Numbered from the stretch's first letter, positions 1-13,366 are shown. The stretch: 64,000 nucleotides of DNA from Tetrahymena thermophila SB210 (GCF_000189635.1 NW_002476199.1:186001-250000); one strand, 5' to 3'. Numbers and translations are program-made. Notes: a model not told the origin generated them from the sequence alone.

Positions 1-2402
1 AGACTTAATGATATTTTACAGGCAAAAAATTAGCAAGTTGAATTAAATAAAAACTTAAACAATCAAAAAATTAATTTGCCAAATAAAGTACTTGAGAAAT
101 ATTTTGAGATTGGTTAAGGTTTTGGAGATATTGAGATAATAACTCATCAAACAAGGTAGGTATTTGGGGATTTTAATTATTTAGAAAATTAAACTAATTC
201 TTTTTCAATCGTTATTTTACAAAATCATCCACAAAATAATCAATTTTTGTTTTTAACTGGTGATTATAAATTAATTAATTTAATAAGCTTTTTTACTGGA
301 TAAGAAATTTTTTTTATAATTAATTAGATCTTCTACTATGGTTTGCATAGAGGATACTCATCTACTAACAATTAGCAAGGAAGGTTTTGAATAAGTATTT
401 ATCAAATACATTCAAGAGCAAATTACAGAAAAGATAGCATTCTTCTAACAGTTCTCGTTTTTTAAATACATACCTGGCTCACGAATTCTTAATTTTATAA
501 ATAGTGCAAAAAAAATGCGATATATCAATAAATAGATTATTTATTAAGAGGGAGATCCTGTAGATTTAATTTACTTTATATTACATGGCGAAGTTAGCAT
601 ATCAAAAATGTGTGATAAAAAAAGAATTAATGTAAACATTTTGGGGATGAATAATTTTTTTGGGATTGACGAAATATCTAACCAATCATCCCCATCTAGT
701 GTTAGAGAAATTAAAGTAATTAGTTCTTCAAATGACTTGAATGTACTAGCTTTTAATATTTAAGTAATTAATAAACTTTTTATAATCATTGTTTCTTTAA
801 TGAACTAAAATTTAAAATATTAAGAAATTTATGAAGTTCCTTCAAAGTTATAAGCAGCTTGATACCTTTATCGAAGAATGCAAAAAAAAGCTTTAAAATA
901 GGGATTTAATGGCAGAGAAAATTTTTAATACACAGAATATCATAGAAACAGAATTATCATCAAAAAAAAATATTGAATAACCATTTGTAAATAAATATCT
1001 TTATTGCTTTAACTAACAATAAATATTACAAATATATTAGGAATTGAAGGATAGTATGCTTCAAAAGTTGATGGTTCACAGAAAACATCAGTCGCAAAAG
1101 TTAGGAGCTGTAGAAGCAACTGATTAATCATAGCAAATACTTAAAAGTTAAGCTAATAAATTAGAGTAAATGGTAAATGCAAGAGAGTAGATTTTTAATA
1201 CACTAGATAGATAATAGCAAAAAGATAAGCAATACAAAAAGAATATATCAACGGATAACATTTTTTAATCTTAAGCAAATACGCCTCATAATAATTTCAC
1301 TTTGGAATAAAAGAAAATTAACTATATTTTCAATTAACAGAAAGATTTAATTTTCGATTAGACTTATTTTACTAGCTAAGAGAAAATTAATGGAAAAAAT
1401 AATAAATACATGCTAGAGTTAAAAAATGTTATAAATTCTTAAAGCTCAGAAAAGGAAAAGATTAAAAAATAATCTTCTACTTTTGATCCTGTTTAAAGTA
1501 AGAGTGCTCAACATATTAATATAGATTAGCTAGATAATTTATAATAGAGAACAACAAATAACTAATTTTCTTCATCAACTTAAATTTCTCAATAGACAAA
1601 ATTTTTATAAAAATACTTGTCTAAAAAAAGACTGCAGGATAAATTCCAAAACTTTGAACTTGAACTACAATAGAAGAATCCTCAACATTTGACAAGCTGT
1701 GAAGATTTAGTAAATTAGCGAGGATCAAGTAAAGACAAAAATGATTTAATATAATAAACTAGTAAAAAACAAATTGATAAATAATAAATCAGTAATTTGA
1801 GTGAAGCAAGTAAATCATCAGGCACTTTAAAAACCAGAAAGAAATAATTTAATTTTAACATTAGAAAATTTTTTGAGTAACCTTAATTAATAGATCATAA
1901 TTAAATCTAATAAATTAATAACTTTTAAGCTTTAAGTTTGAGTCATCAATAGTTTCCAAATGAATAGCCAGAAACTAAAAAGGATAAGGAATTTTCTTCT
2001 ATAATATTTGATTCTAACTATACATAATCAACAATGTAAACTCCAAAAGAAACTTCTGAAAAAGCTAAGGAATCTCTATAAAACTTATTAAAAAACAATT
2101 ATATAAAACAATAGCAAACTGAAAGAAACTAAAACAAATCATAAACAAACTTATAATTAATTCACAGAAGATCAATAAATAAAAGATAAAGTTCACAAGT
2201 CATATTTTCTCATTCTAGTTTTTAGCAAGAATCTAAAAATCCTAATCAAGTATCAAATATACAAAATAATTAAAAATCTAAAAGTATTATCATGCATCTA
2301 CCCAATATAGAATAAAAAAATTAATAAACACAACATAATCAACAACCCCATTAATCATAAACATTTCAATTTCTTCACACTTAGAGTTGTTTTTTGAAAT
2401 GA
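1..2402 (+). CDS. Protein with two cyclic-nucleotide-binding-type domains (5' end outside window)
   Basis: Partial gene, exons <1..155, 328..763 and 825..2402 (723 codons present, TGA stop). Removing the 172-nt and 61-nt GT/AG introns keeps the frame. The first junction joins the end of one cNMP-type domain (GFGDIEIITHQTR, then SSTMVCIEDTHLL), which has the FGD...R layout of a phosphate-binding cassette, with Asp where Glu is usual. A second such domain follows (FFKYIPGSRI, then QEGDPVDLIYFILHGEVSI). Its cassette (NNFFGIDEIS) has no matching Glu or Arg, so it probably does not bind nucleotide. After about residue 225 the protein is Q/N/S/K-rich with no recognisable domain. No kinase or channel segment is visible, so the role is open: a cAMP/cGMP sensor or scaffold is an inference. 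Without splicing, UGA codons interrupt the frame at 860 and 974. Confidence 0.8.
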
Positions 2403-2974
2403 TTTAATTTTTCTTTAATATTAGATAAAAAGATATTATATTTATAATAAATTATTTGTTAAATTTTATAGTGTTTTGCTATCAATCAATTAATTAATTA
2501 ATTATTTTTGATTATAAATGAAAAGCAACTAACTAGTTTTTCTTGCTTTAAATTTAATAAAATAATTTCTTAATTCATTTTGCACATTGTTAAAAAGCCT
2601 CAATAAAAAAAGTTAAATCATACAATACATAGTAAATAATTTACTAAAAACAACAAAATAAATAACAATAATAATCTTAAACTTTTGTTTATTCTAATAA
2701 AGAGTTTTTTTTTCTGAAATGATAAAATCTTACTTTAAGTTTGTTTATGAAAAGGTATTCTATTTTTATTTTAAATTTTTGTTAAAATGTTACATTTTGT
2801 AATCAAATGTTTATTTTTGAAAATAAAACACGATTTTTCTTGTTTAATATTTAAAAAATATTCAAAATTTTTCATTATTTTATTTTTTTTGAGTTTTAAA
2901 ATCCATTTTTACATTATGTTGAAAAAATATAAAAACATTACTTTTCAACTTTTCTTTATTATTATTAAATTTTA
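2403..2974. other. AT-rich spacer between convergent genes
   Basis: Convergent 3' ends of the cNMP-domain gene and the minus-strand gene. It holds A/T homopolymers and a short ATTA/AATT run near 2487-2505. No supportable gene was found; a short open stretch around 2787-2990 is pure low-complexity F/I/K codons. Confidence 0.6.
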
Positions 2975-3721
2975 TCAGCTAGTTTATTAATTTTTTTCAA
3001 GGTCAGCAAGATATTGGTTTCTTCTTATAACATAAGCTGCTTATAGGATTGAAAATCCTACTATTTATTATTGTAAATCTTCAAAAGGAAGGGTAAGGTC
3101 TAACCTAAGACCGACACTCTTTTATTCTCCAATAATGTAAGATTCATTTTACTTAAAAACAGATAAAAAGTTTTCATGGGTTTCTTTATCTACAAAATAG
3201 AATCTTTCTTTTCCTTTTAATTAAATTTCTGATTAAAATTAACTAATTGGATAAACCTTGTATTCAATCAAATCCATAGTAGCCTGATCTATCAAATTTT
3301 CTCCTGATTCTTTAACATATTAAGCGACTCTTTATGTATGAAACTCTTTTTATTTTTCCAAAAATTGCTTTAGCTTATAATATCTTGTTAAAAACCTATT
3401 ATCATCTAGATTTCCTACAATTAAAAAGCTCAATCCTGTACCTAAATCTCTTTATGTTGCTATAATGTTGTAATTTTAGTCTTTTAAATCAATTTTATCA
3501 TTTAAGTTCTCCAATTTAATATAATCTGCGTCTTATTTCAATCCTTTTATTGCATTAACATTAAGCTCATCTTTAAACTCCTACATTTCTAAAAATGCTT
3601 ATTACTACAATTTTCTTTCTTCTTGTAGCTTATAACAGTATCCAAACACACCTCCTGATATAATAGCATAAGGAATTATTTTTTTTTAATCCTTCAAAAA
3701 ATATTATAATAAATTCTTCAT
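2975..3721 (-). CDS. Small single-exon protein with N-terminal membrane anchor, unrecognised
   Basis: Single-exon gene of 248 residues, ATG at 3721-3719 and TGA at 2977-2975, open throughout under the ciliate code. Residues about 14-32 form a hydrophobic, glycine-containing segment (IIPYAIISGGVFGY) that reads as one membrane anchor or uncleaved signal anchor. A charged coiled-coil-like stretch follows (EERKLQQQAFLEMQEFKDE), and the rest is a compact region of normal complexity with few Q/N runs. The short hydrophobic N-terminus followed by a soluble domain would suit a mitochondrial or ER membrane protein, but this is inference and no family was recognised. It shares the 3722-4637 spacer head-to-head with the carboxypeptidase gene, so the two may share a promoter region. 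Confidence 0.8.
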
Positions 3722-4637
3722 GTTAGGCTAAAAGCTATTTTTTTACTATAAAAGTTAATATTCTTGTTTAATATTAATAAAGAAGCTTCTTAATTTTTAT
3801 AAATTTATGACTATAAAAAGATACACTTAAATCTTTAAACAAAAATATATTACAATCATCAAGCTTAAAGCTGATTAGTATCAAAAAATTATATTTTTCA
3901 AGAATAAAATTATTTATTTCACTATTAAAATAAAAAAATACATTAATGAGTTAATTTTAAATAATTATTTGACATAATCAATTGATTGCTTTATTTTTAA
4001 TTTAATTTTTACTATTTTATATTATTTTTATATAATTTTTAATAAAAAAAATGAAGAATTGTTTTAAACTGATTTATTCAATCTTAAAAAAAAATTTTAT
4101 TTTATTTTCTTTTACTAATTTACAAGATAATAATTTTAAAAACAATTTTGTTTAAAAGTAAACAAAACTATTTATTTCAATCTTAATAATTTAAAAATAT
4201 AATTTATTACAAAAAATTACTGCTATTTATTATTTAATTGCTTTTTTTATATCTTAAGTTATAGATTTAGTTTATTACAATATTTTAGACATAAAAAATG
4301 AATATTTAGTTTTTAATTGTAAATATTTTTTTAATATAATAAATTATTTAGCAAATTTGGCAACTTTACTGCTTGATTAGATTCAATGTAAAATAAAATT
4401 AAACAAACCCTTCTTTATCACAAATTTAGGAGAGGTAATTAATAATTTGGGTACGAATAGAATTAAGAAAGAGATGAATAATTAAATTAGTATTTGCAGA
4501 ATTTAATAACCATTAATGATTAATTATGTAAAATAATTACTTTTTTAAACATAATAAAATTTGAGGTACATAAATTAATTATTCAAATAATATTTATCTA
4601 TCTTTAAATAAGATTTAAAAGCAATATATTCTTTCTT
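3722..4637. other. Divergent AT-rich promoter region
   Basis: 916 bp between two head-to-head genes. It has extreme A/T content with long A and T runs. No coding signal was seen on either strand. It probably contains both promoters, but no specific element can be named. Confidence 0.5.
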
Positions 4638-7600
4638 ATGAAGAGAGAGATTGACAAGAATAAATAAAATGAAATAGCATTTTTAGATCAAGCAGAAGCA
4701 AGGGTTTCAAAATATAATCAAGATTTTCTTTAAAGAAACAAATAAGATCATTATTAATTTGTTAGGATGGAGTAACTTTTATTATAGACTTAGTAGAGTT
4801 AGTCTCCAGATATACCTACTATCTCCAGAACTGAAAATATGCCATCAGATAAGCAGAATAAGTAAAATAGTTCAAATAGTAAAAAAAATAGCAGAGCTGA
4901 ATAAAGAGATTCGCTAAGTAAAATATTTAAAATGAGGGAGAATTCTGACCCAAGTGGTGCATGCCATAGAAACGATAATAAATCTTTACCTAAATTAGTG
5001 TAAAATTAAGATGCTTTATAAAAGATAAATCACTAAATTTTACAAAGAACATATTTAAACTAAAAGAATGAATAAATTTTTTCTAAAAATCCTCTAGTAA
5101 ATTATACATTCAATCAAATAGAATTAAATAGCAATAGTCCTTTAAAAAGATCAGTTTATTAAAAGAGCAGCAATACATAATATAGGAATAGTATGGTCAA
5201 TTACTAAAGAGTTACACAAAACATTAATTACAAGCCCATTAATACAATAAATAACAGTGAGTTAGTTGATTAAACAGGTAAAAGCAAAGAAGATGAGTTG
5301 GAAAGTTTATTTAATGAGAATTTTACTTAGAACTGCTAAAAATTAGATAATTCTAGGTTGAAATAACAGGAAATAGAATCACTAAATTACTTGAAAAGAG
5401 CTAGCTTTAAGAAGCCTTAATTTAAGCTAAATATGAGTTATCAAAAAAGAGTTATGGAAAACAGATAAATTAATCAATAAAAAAACTAAAGCAATGATAC
5501 AAAATAAATGTCATCAGTACTTAACATTTAGCCCCTTCAGAATGCTTACAAGAACTTTGAAACTAATGGAGAAGACAGCTTAAGTAATACAAGTGAGATC
5601 TTAATAAGTAAAGTAGATTAGAGAAACAAAGATGAATTATATTAATTAATAAAAAAAAAATATTAAAATGCCTCATTTTAATAATATCTTCAATAATCAA
5701 ATCAAAATTATGAACCTAGTGAATAGGATATAAATTATTAATCTAACAATACAAAACTTAATTTTCGGACTTCTTCAAATTCAAGGTAAGGTACTAGTAA
5801 TAATCAAAATTATAAAGATAATTATTTACCCAAGAGATAGCCATTTAGCATCTAACCTAAAAAATTTAATGGGAAAGATACTTCTTATTTAGAGAATGAT
5901 ATAATTGGATCTAATTTGAATTAATTTGAAAGAAGTTTGTTGGCTGAGAAAGAGCAGTCTATACTTAAAAGAACTATTTTGGATTCTTAGCTAAACACTC
6001 CTCCTCCAGTTAATTAAAAGCAATAGTAGTTGAATATCTCTTCTCAAAATAAAAATGGAAAAATTATATTACATATAAACAAATCAAGCAATAAGATAGT
6101 AGGATCGATAACTCCTACAGAAAATCAAAGTCATCATAGCTTAGATTAAAACTCATAGAGTAAAATAAATTAAGTAGAAATTTCAAAAATGAATAATTGC
6201 TTAGATAATTTTAACACTAATGATATATCTATAAATGGAACAATTAAACTTAATAGAAAATTTAGTAGCTTAAATAATTTAGACTTTAATACAGATCAAA
6301 TGAATGATTTAGATGAAGGCGCAAGCCAATAAATAAGTACTGATGTGGCTTTAACTAATTCAGGAAAACTATCTTAGTCAACAGAAAAGCAAAAAGTAGC
6401 TAACATAAGATTAGAAAATCAATCAAAATTAGATGAAAATCAAGAGAACTTTACAAATGTCCTTAGTGAAAAAGCAGATAACTAATCTGTTTAAGAAAAT
6501 TCAAACTATGAACAACTTAATGAGTAAAAGCAGTCGATTGAGGCAATTCAGAGAGATGTTAAAGATAATCTTAACTTAGAAATAGATGAATAAGAGCTAA
6601 TCACTCAAGCTAGTTAAAACCATAAATAATTTTCTTCGCCAATAAAATCATTAACTCAGTAAACTCCTAGAGAAAAGAAGATTGTTTAGATTTAACTTGA
6701 AAGACTACATTTTTAAAGCCAATCAAGCTAAGATGCAAGTAAAAATGTATAAATAGGAGATTAAAGATAGTTCATTAGAACAAAAAGAAGCAATCAATCT
6801 TAGCTAACTGAGAGAAAAAACTCTAAATCTTAAAGTTATAACATTGCAAGCTAAAGTAATAAAATAAAATCATCAAACAACATCGATAATAGTTCAGATG
6901 GAAAATCAAGTAAGAGCCCATCTAAAAAACCAATAAAATAAAAAGCATTTAAATAACCTCCGGAAGTTAGCTCTAAGTGTTGGTCTGTTTTTAATTCAGA
7001 CACAAATGAATTCATATTTGGCAAGAGCCATAATTTTCAAGTTGAGATAGCTTCTTTGACTAAAATTATGACATGCTATGTCACAATTAAATTTTTAGAA
7101 GAAAATCAGCTAGATATTAAGAATGTTTTTATAGAGGTTAGCAAAGCTGCAACAAAAACTATAGGTACTACTGCTAATTTAGAAAAAGGTGATTTTGTTT
7201 CTACATATGAGTTACTTTATGGTTTGATGCTTCCAAGTGGAAACGATGCAGCTGTAGTACTTTCAGAAGGTGTAGGATATCTACTTTATTGCTAATAATC
7301 AAAACTTTCATTCACAAACGACAATACTTCAAGTGGAGTACCAGGAGATTAAAAAATTTACGTTAATTATAAATGCAAATCAGAAGCAGGTGGTTTGAAT
7401 TAGTGTATGAATATTTTTATAAAGGAAATGAATAAATAAGCTTAGAAAGTTGGCCTAGAGCGAACTAATTATGCTTGTGTACATGGCCTTTCTAACAAAT
7501 ATAATACAAGTACTGCAAAAGATGTTGGTTTGCTAAGTTGCATAGTAATGAAGCATCCTCTCATTTAAAAGGTAGTTAACACAAAAGAATACGAAACAGT

Positions 7601-7934
7601 CGATGTCCTAGACCAAGAAAAATCTAATTAAGATTAGTATGAGTGGGAAAATACAAACTAAATGCTTGAAAAAAAAGGATATGATGGAGTAAAAACTGGT
7701 GTCACTGAAACTGCAGGGCCTTGTCTTTCTTCAAGTTACAAATGTAAAAGGAATGGAAAATAAGTTGGGCTAATATGTGTGCTTCTTAATTGCAAATCTA
7801 TGGATCATAGATGGCCAGAAACTAAACAATTAATAAAGTGGGCACTTAAAAGTTACTTTCCAAAAGAAAAAAAATAAAGTGAAGCAGATGGGTCGAGCTC
7901 TTACTCTCCTTCTCCACCTCCAAAACAAAAATGA
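4638..7934 (+). CDS. D-alanyl-D-alanine carboxypeptidase-like (peptidase S11) protein with long low-complexity N-terminus
   Basis: Single exon, 1098 residues. The last ~320 residues carry the full penicillin-binding-protein active-site set of DacA-type serine DD-carboxypeptidases: SLTK (nucleophile Ser806, Lys809), the SGN triad (Ser867-Asn869) in LPSGNDAA, and KTG (Lys1019-Gly1021) in YDGVKTG. The family hallmark HGLSNKYNTSTAKDVG lies between the last two. In bacteria these enzymes remove the terminal D-Ala of peptidoglycan pentapeptides. The first ~780 residues are S/N/Q/K-rich with no recognisable domain. No signal peptide is seen, unlike the secreted bacterial enzymes, so the product may be cytoplasmic. 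Ciliates make no peptidoglycan; action on prey-bacterial wall fragments, or a new substrate, is inference. The codon pattern, with UAA/UAG Gln inside the catalytic domain, shows the domain is native to this genome now. An ancient bacterial origin is likely. Confidence 0.9.
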
Positions 7935-8333
7935 ATTGAAAAAATATTTTAAATAAAAAATGTGTACATATAAAAAAATAAGATATTTAAATTTATTTTT
8001 ATTTGTTATTTGTTACTAAAATAACTAACTAACTCACTCACTCACTTATTATATAATCAATTAAAATATAATTTCATCAATGTGTAAATATTTTAGTATA
8101 AATAAAACACTTTTAATTTTTGAAAAAGGAAAAAGAAAAAATTTGAAGAAGAGAATGAAAGTATTTTATAAAATATCTATTAAATTAAAGTGTGTATCTA
8201 TTAGAAATTTATTGAGCGTTTTAATGAAAAATTGATATTAATTTTCTGATAAAAAAAAGTAGAAGAAATATCAATAATTAATAAATCAAGAAAACAAAAG
8301 CAAAAATTAAAGTGAAAGAAAATTTAAGAAGAA
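7935..8333. other. Spacer with AACT/CACT tetranucleotide run
   Basis: AT-rich spacer between two plus-strand genes. At about 8021-8047 it contains a short imperfect run of AACT then CACT units. No gene was seen; the in-frame TGA at 8313-8315 sets the earliest possible start of the next gene. Confidence 0.5.
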
Positions 8334-10100
8334 ATGAAAGATGCAAGTAAACTTTTATCAACAAAAAGATAAAAATTTAGCAGAACGATTATCAATGAAA
8401 AGTTCTATTTGTAAATTTCTAATGAGTTAGAAAATGAACTTGTAAACAATGAAAATGAAAACTCAAACCACCCTGAATTTTTTGAGTATCCATTTTAAAT
8501 TGAAGTTTTAGAAAAAGAGGATGGAAGAGTAAAATTTAGATCTTTAGAATAATTGGTGAAGCTTATAAAGTACTTTAGGTTAGAATCAAATGTTTCATAG
8601 GATCTTATAAGAAACTATCTTGGATTAAAAGAAATGAAACCTGTTAATTTCGTGAAACATGATAATTTATTTAAATCATTAGATCTCATAATTTTATATA
8701 CTACTAAGTTAGTAGATAAATTCTTTTCTAATTACTATGCGGATGATTATAAAGAAATTTTGTTAAAAGAATACAAATTCAATAAAATTAAAAGATATTT
8801 TCATAAATCTATATTTTAAATATAATTTTTACCTTGTGATTTCTATGAAGTTGAGCAAAATTTGATATAATCAAAAACAGATTTGATAACAGATAAGTAA
8901 AAGCAAGATTTTTAGATTTGGAAGCAATTTTTGAAGGTAAAAGGAACAAGAGATATCAATGTTTTCTTAGAAAAGTTTAATTTGAAAGAAGAAACATATA
9001 CTGAAGCAGCATAAATTTAAGAATTTATTAATAAAACTACTAATAATTATTATATAGATAATAATAAAACTTGTCCTAAACCACTAAAAGGAAAACCTTA
9101 AAGAATTATTGTTGAAATGAGAGACATAGATGGAAAGATGAGATTGGCAACTAAAGATTCATATTACAAACATTTAAATTATTTGTTTAAGAATAGTTAT
9201 TCAAATAATAATTTAAATAACATGATAATATAGTGTTACAAGAATAAAATTATTACTCTCTAACCTTTGCTCTGCTTCTACATAGATATAAAAGATTTGT
9301 GTTAAAACATAAGCTACAAGTTGATAAAAGACCTAAAGCTATATAAAATTGAGTAATATCTTTAGAACAGAAAAGTTTATCACTTTGACATCAAAAATAA
9401 TAAAAAAGTTCCTCTAAATGTTAATAAAGGTATTTTCATTGGTGAAGTATTTACCCCTTATGTCGTAAATAAGGTATGCAATTAATTAAAGCAAATTATA
9501 TACAATTCATTTGTCAAGACCCTGAAAAAGCAAAAAATCTTATTACACAATTTAGAAATTTATAAATTTTAAGATGACTACTTAATAAAAGTATTTGATT
9601 CAGAGTAAGCTTTATACACATCCAAGAAGTTTGTTAATTATCTTTAAAAGTTTGAAGATCCTTCTTTATCAGAATAGATCCTTTAAGATATCAAATTTGA
9701 ATTATCGAAGGTTGGCTTTGAATATAATGAGTAAAAAGTAAGGGTCATTTATTAAAGGTAGAATATTAGAAAGTTATGGTCACTTAATGGTGAAGGAAAA
9801 TTGACTGACTGCGATAATTTCTAAATGTTTAAATAAAATATGCTATAGCATGATGAAATATAAGAAAATGTAACAGAATATAAGGAATTTATAAATGGTC
9901 TAATAAAAAAATATACAGAAAATTAAGATTTTTTATCATCCTATTCTGAATTGGAACTCTTTGCTATTTAAAAAATGATCCAAAGAACTCTTAAATTTTT
10001 TGATGAAGAGGATATCTTAAATTTAATAAAAAGTAATATTCTCAGCAGATTAAATCTAAAAAAATAGCAGGCTAATTATATTAGTTATAATTAATATTGA
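8334..10100 (+). CDS. Unrecognised 588-residue protein
   Basis: Single exon, 588 residues, first ATG after an in-frame TGA at 8313. The composition is that of a folded soluble protein (mixed K/E/L/F/Y, few Q/N runs) apart from a short N-rich patch (SYSNNNLNNM, around residue 295). No signal peptide or membrane segment is visible. A central block beginning QRIIVEMRDIDGK is well balanced and may be the core of a domain, but I do not recognise the family. It sits 400 bp downstream of the carboxypeptidase gene on the same strand and probably has its own promoter. It may be ciliate-specific; that is a guess from failure to recognise it. Confidence 0.75.
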
Positions 10101-11103
10101 ATTCTTATTCTAAAATATTAAAAATCTTATGATTTAAAATTTATTTGAATAATTTTATTATAATTAAATATATTTAAAAGTAAATATGTATTTCATTCAT
10201 TATTTAGGTATATTTATTTTTTTAACTAAGAACACTTTTATCTTTCTTTTTCATAATAAAACAAACAATCTCGTTAAATTTAATAGAAATTATTTTTATT
10301 TTTTAAATATTTTACATCAATTTACATAAAAAATGTATGCAAACAGTAGAGCTTTCTAGCATATTTTATTAAACCTTTAATTGAAATAAATATTCTAAAA
10401 TATTTAACTTATATTTCAATAAGATAATTTATTGATGATTTCTAAAAAATATATTCTTATTTTAAACTTTTAAAATTAATTATGTATTTATTAATTCAAA
10501 TACCTTTATCAATTTATTGTTGAAAATTAGTCTTAAATAATAAATAGAATATTTTTAAAAAATAAATATTTCTTAAGATTATAAATTTTCTATTTATTTA
10601 ACCACATTTCTTTCATCTTTTCGCGGGTAAAATTTACTTTGATAAATTTTTTTTAAATTAAAACTTATTCGTTTTAGTTATTGTTTAAAAATATCAATAA
10701 TCAGAAGGATTTATTTAAAATAAAGTAAATCTAAATTCAGAAAATGAATGAATCTTAGAAGATAAGAAAGAAAGATAGATAGATATCATTGAAGCTTGAT
10801 ACAAAAATCTAAGAAAAAGAATGAAAGCTAATCTTTTTAGCTAGCATTCAATAAATATCTAAGACAAAGCAATATTTTTGGTAAAATAATAGAATACAAT
10901 TTCAAAATTGTATTTTTTTGCGTAAAATTTATAAAATTTAAAGACATCATTAAATTTGTATGAAATAAATAATAATTAGTTAATTAATTAATTGTAAAGA
11001 AAGAAAAACTAAATATCTAATTAATCAATTTCTAATAATTAAATATAGATAACTAAGTATATAAAACATATTTAAAAAGTTCGCTTCAACACCATTTCCA
11101 ACT
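10101..11103. other. AT-rich spacer, about 1 kb
   Basis: No coding stretch on either strand. It contains A/T runs, a small GATA run near 10768-10783 and ATTA/TAAT runs near 10978-10992. It probably includes the promoter of the gene at 11104. Confidence 0.5.
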
Positions 11104-13366
11104 ATGTCTTATTCTAAATAATTTTCAGTTAACGAATTCTTTAAACTATCCCTTGAATAGTATTTATTAGTAAAATGCTCACTTGTAAAATTGGCTCTAG
11201 ATGAGGCTCAAAAAAATGAGTAAGCAATTTTTATTTAAGCTACATCATTAATCTATTCATAAATTCTCCATCATAAAATTTATTTATAAATTTTAAATTT
11301 TACTATATAGGGAAAAGAAGCAAATTATATTAGATTATATCAATGATTTCATAGGCTTTAGTAAACATGTTTTAGGAAAAAATTGTAAAAACCCGTAAAT
11401 TTTAATCGCTGAAATCTTAGAAAAATTATTGATAGTAGACATCTAATTATTGAGAAAGAAAGAAGATGAATTCCCTAGAGATATAATTAATAGATAATTT
11501 AAATTAAATCTTCTTTAATTTGAGAGAGTAATTAATTAATTAATTTATATACAAAGAATTAAATTCATTTTAAGATTTAAATTAGCAATTTTATTTTGAT
11601 TGATTATAATTTACTTAAAAAATAGATGGACTTGCACATTATCTAATTATTTACGCGCCTTTAGTGTTTAAAGCTCATGTATGAGTATTTAACAGTAGCT
11701 GAAAAGGTTCCTAAGGGATTTAACTATCGTGAAAAGTTCGATAGTGATTTAGTTAAGCATATTGATCAAATAAAAGTTTATATTAAAATGAATTTTAATA
11801 ATTCTAATGAAGGAGATGCTCATATTATTAAGATATTTAAAATTCTATTACTAAACTGTACTTGCATAGAGTTCTACACCTTTTTGCATAATTTTACTAT
11901 AAGATAAGACCTCAGTAAGGAAGTTAAAAAATTTGTTAGACAGGAATATGAAAATTTAAGACAAAAGTATTGTGAGAAATAAATTTAGTACCAAAATTAA
12001 AAGATGCTTCAATCGCTAAATGATGAACACTCAAAATCACAAGTATAAGTGCAAAATTAATTATTTAATAGCAACAATAATTCAAATCCTTCTTAATTAG
12101 TTTTTCTTGAGGGAAATTCTCAAGGTAGTGAAAATTTTTGCAATATCGGAGATGAGAATAAAAAAAACAATAATAATAATAACTAACGCCAGCGCAGGCA
12201 ATTTAATGCCATTTTTATTGGTAATAAAAGCAACAATCAAAATTAGCAATTATAGTAGGAATTGCTAAATGATAATAAGATTGTGCTATAAAATAAACTT
12301 TAATCAAAATCTTAATATTTTTCTTCAATGAATTGTGAAAATTCTGTCAATAGATTGATGGAAGAAGAAAATTCTGTCAATTAATCAATTCATTACTAAT
12401 CTGAAAACAAAAGTCTTATATAGAATGATAATAAAAATGGAGAGTACTAGAGTCGTGTGACTCACTCAGAAGAAAATACTTAGTTCAATTTAATTAATTT
12501 TAAAGGATTGATAAATAATATTAAGAGTTAGGATTAAGGTGATAAAATGACAGAACCAAACACTGAATGCAAATTAAATAAATAAAAATTTATTAGCGTT
12601 AACAACTCATTTTATTCAAAAATAAATCCAAATGAGAATTTTAAAGAAGAAAAGAAAGCATCATTAAATATTTAGTAATCATTAAGTGATGAGACAATCA
12701 AATAAAATGACTTACAATTGAAAAATTTAAATTCTGTTAATGATAGTAATAATAATACTTTCTTACAATATAATAATGAATCTGAAGATAACATTGAAAT
12801 TGCAAGAAGAGTCAGTTCTTCTAGCTGCTAAAATGGCTCTAAAATATCTAATTCTTCAAACTTGATAGGCTCTATTATCAACATTAATAATTAAAAAAAT
12901 ATACCTGCTAGCAACTAGCGTTAGCTATCGAAACCTATTTAGAGTGGTAGAACTATTTACCATGCTTAAAATAAAAAAATATAAAGAAATTCATAAATAA
13001 AAAGTAATAATCCTAGTTCAAAACTTCTAAGAAGTAGCTCCAAAAATAACACAATTGATAGTAACAGCAATAATTAAAATGACATTATCTCGAAAGCAGC
13101 CAAAATACTCATGTAAGAGCAGGATTAAAAGAAATCAGCTAAGCTAAAAGTGATGAGCAGAGAATCTAAAAAATATCAGTAAAGTGAGAGTTTCGGGTAA
13201 TCTGCTGCAAAAACATACAAAGCACCTTCTTCTCAGTAATATATTTTAATTATTTTTTTTTTTATATTAATAAGTATATTAATAAATAATAAAGGGAGAA
13301 CTTTTTAGAAGGATTCCAAAATATAAATAACAACAACAACACCACCCATCATTAGTACCAAAGTGA
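11104..13366 (+). CDS. Unrecognised protein, helical N-terminus and low-complexity C-terminus
   Basis: Exons 11104..11219, 11311..11527, 11626..13235 and 13309..13366 give 667 codons with TGA stop. The first donor is the canonical GTAAGC, and the last 73-nt intron is needed to reach a tidy end (SLVPK then TGA). Residues 1-215 look folded and mostly alpha-helical (EFFKLSLEQYLLVKCSL; LMYEYLTVAEKVPKGF; HIIKIFKILLLNCTCIEFY). This part could be a helical adaptor domain, but no family was recognised. From residue ~225 on the chain is rich in S/N/Q with basic patches near the C-terminus (KSAKLKVMSRESKK), typical of ciliate disordered tails. It converges on the VPS9 gene, 303 bp downstream. Confidence 0.75.

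Noticed and set aside
764-980. Apparent frameshift and two in-frame UGA codons in the cNMP-domain gene
   Set aside because: A 61-nt GT/AG intron at 764-824 restores a single clean frame, so no break is needed.
2787-2990. Short F/I/K-rich ORF on the plus strand
   Set aside because: Composition is that of AT-rich spacer and it overlaps the end of a well-supported minus-strand gene.
7056-7295. Standard-code ORF of 79 codons read as a separate small gene
   Set aside because: It is an internal piece of the 1098-residue carboxypeptidase gene, cut out by UAA codons that encode Gln here.
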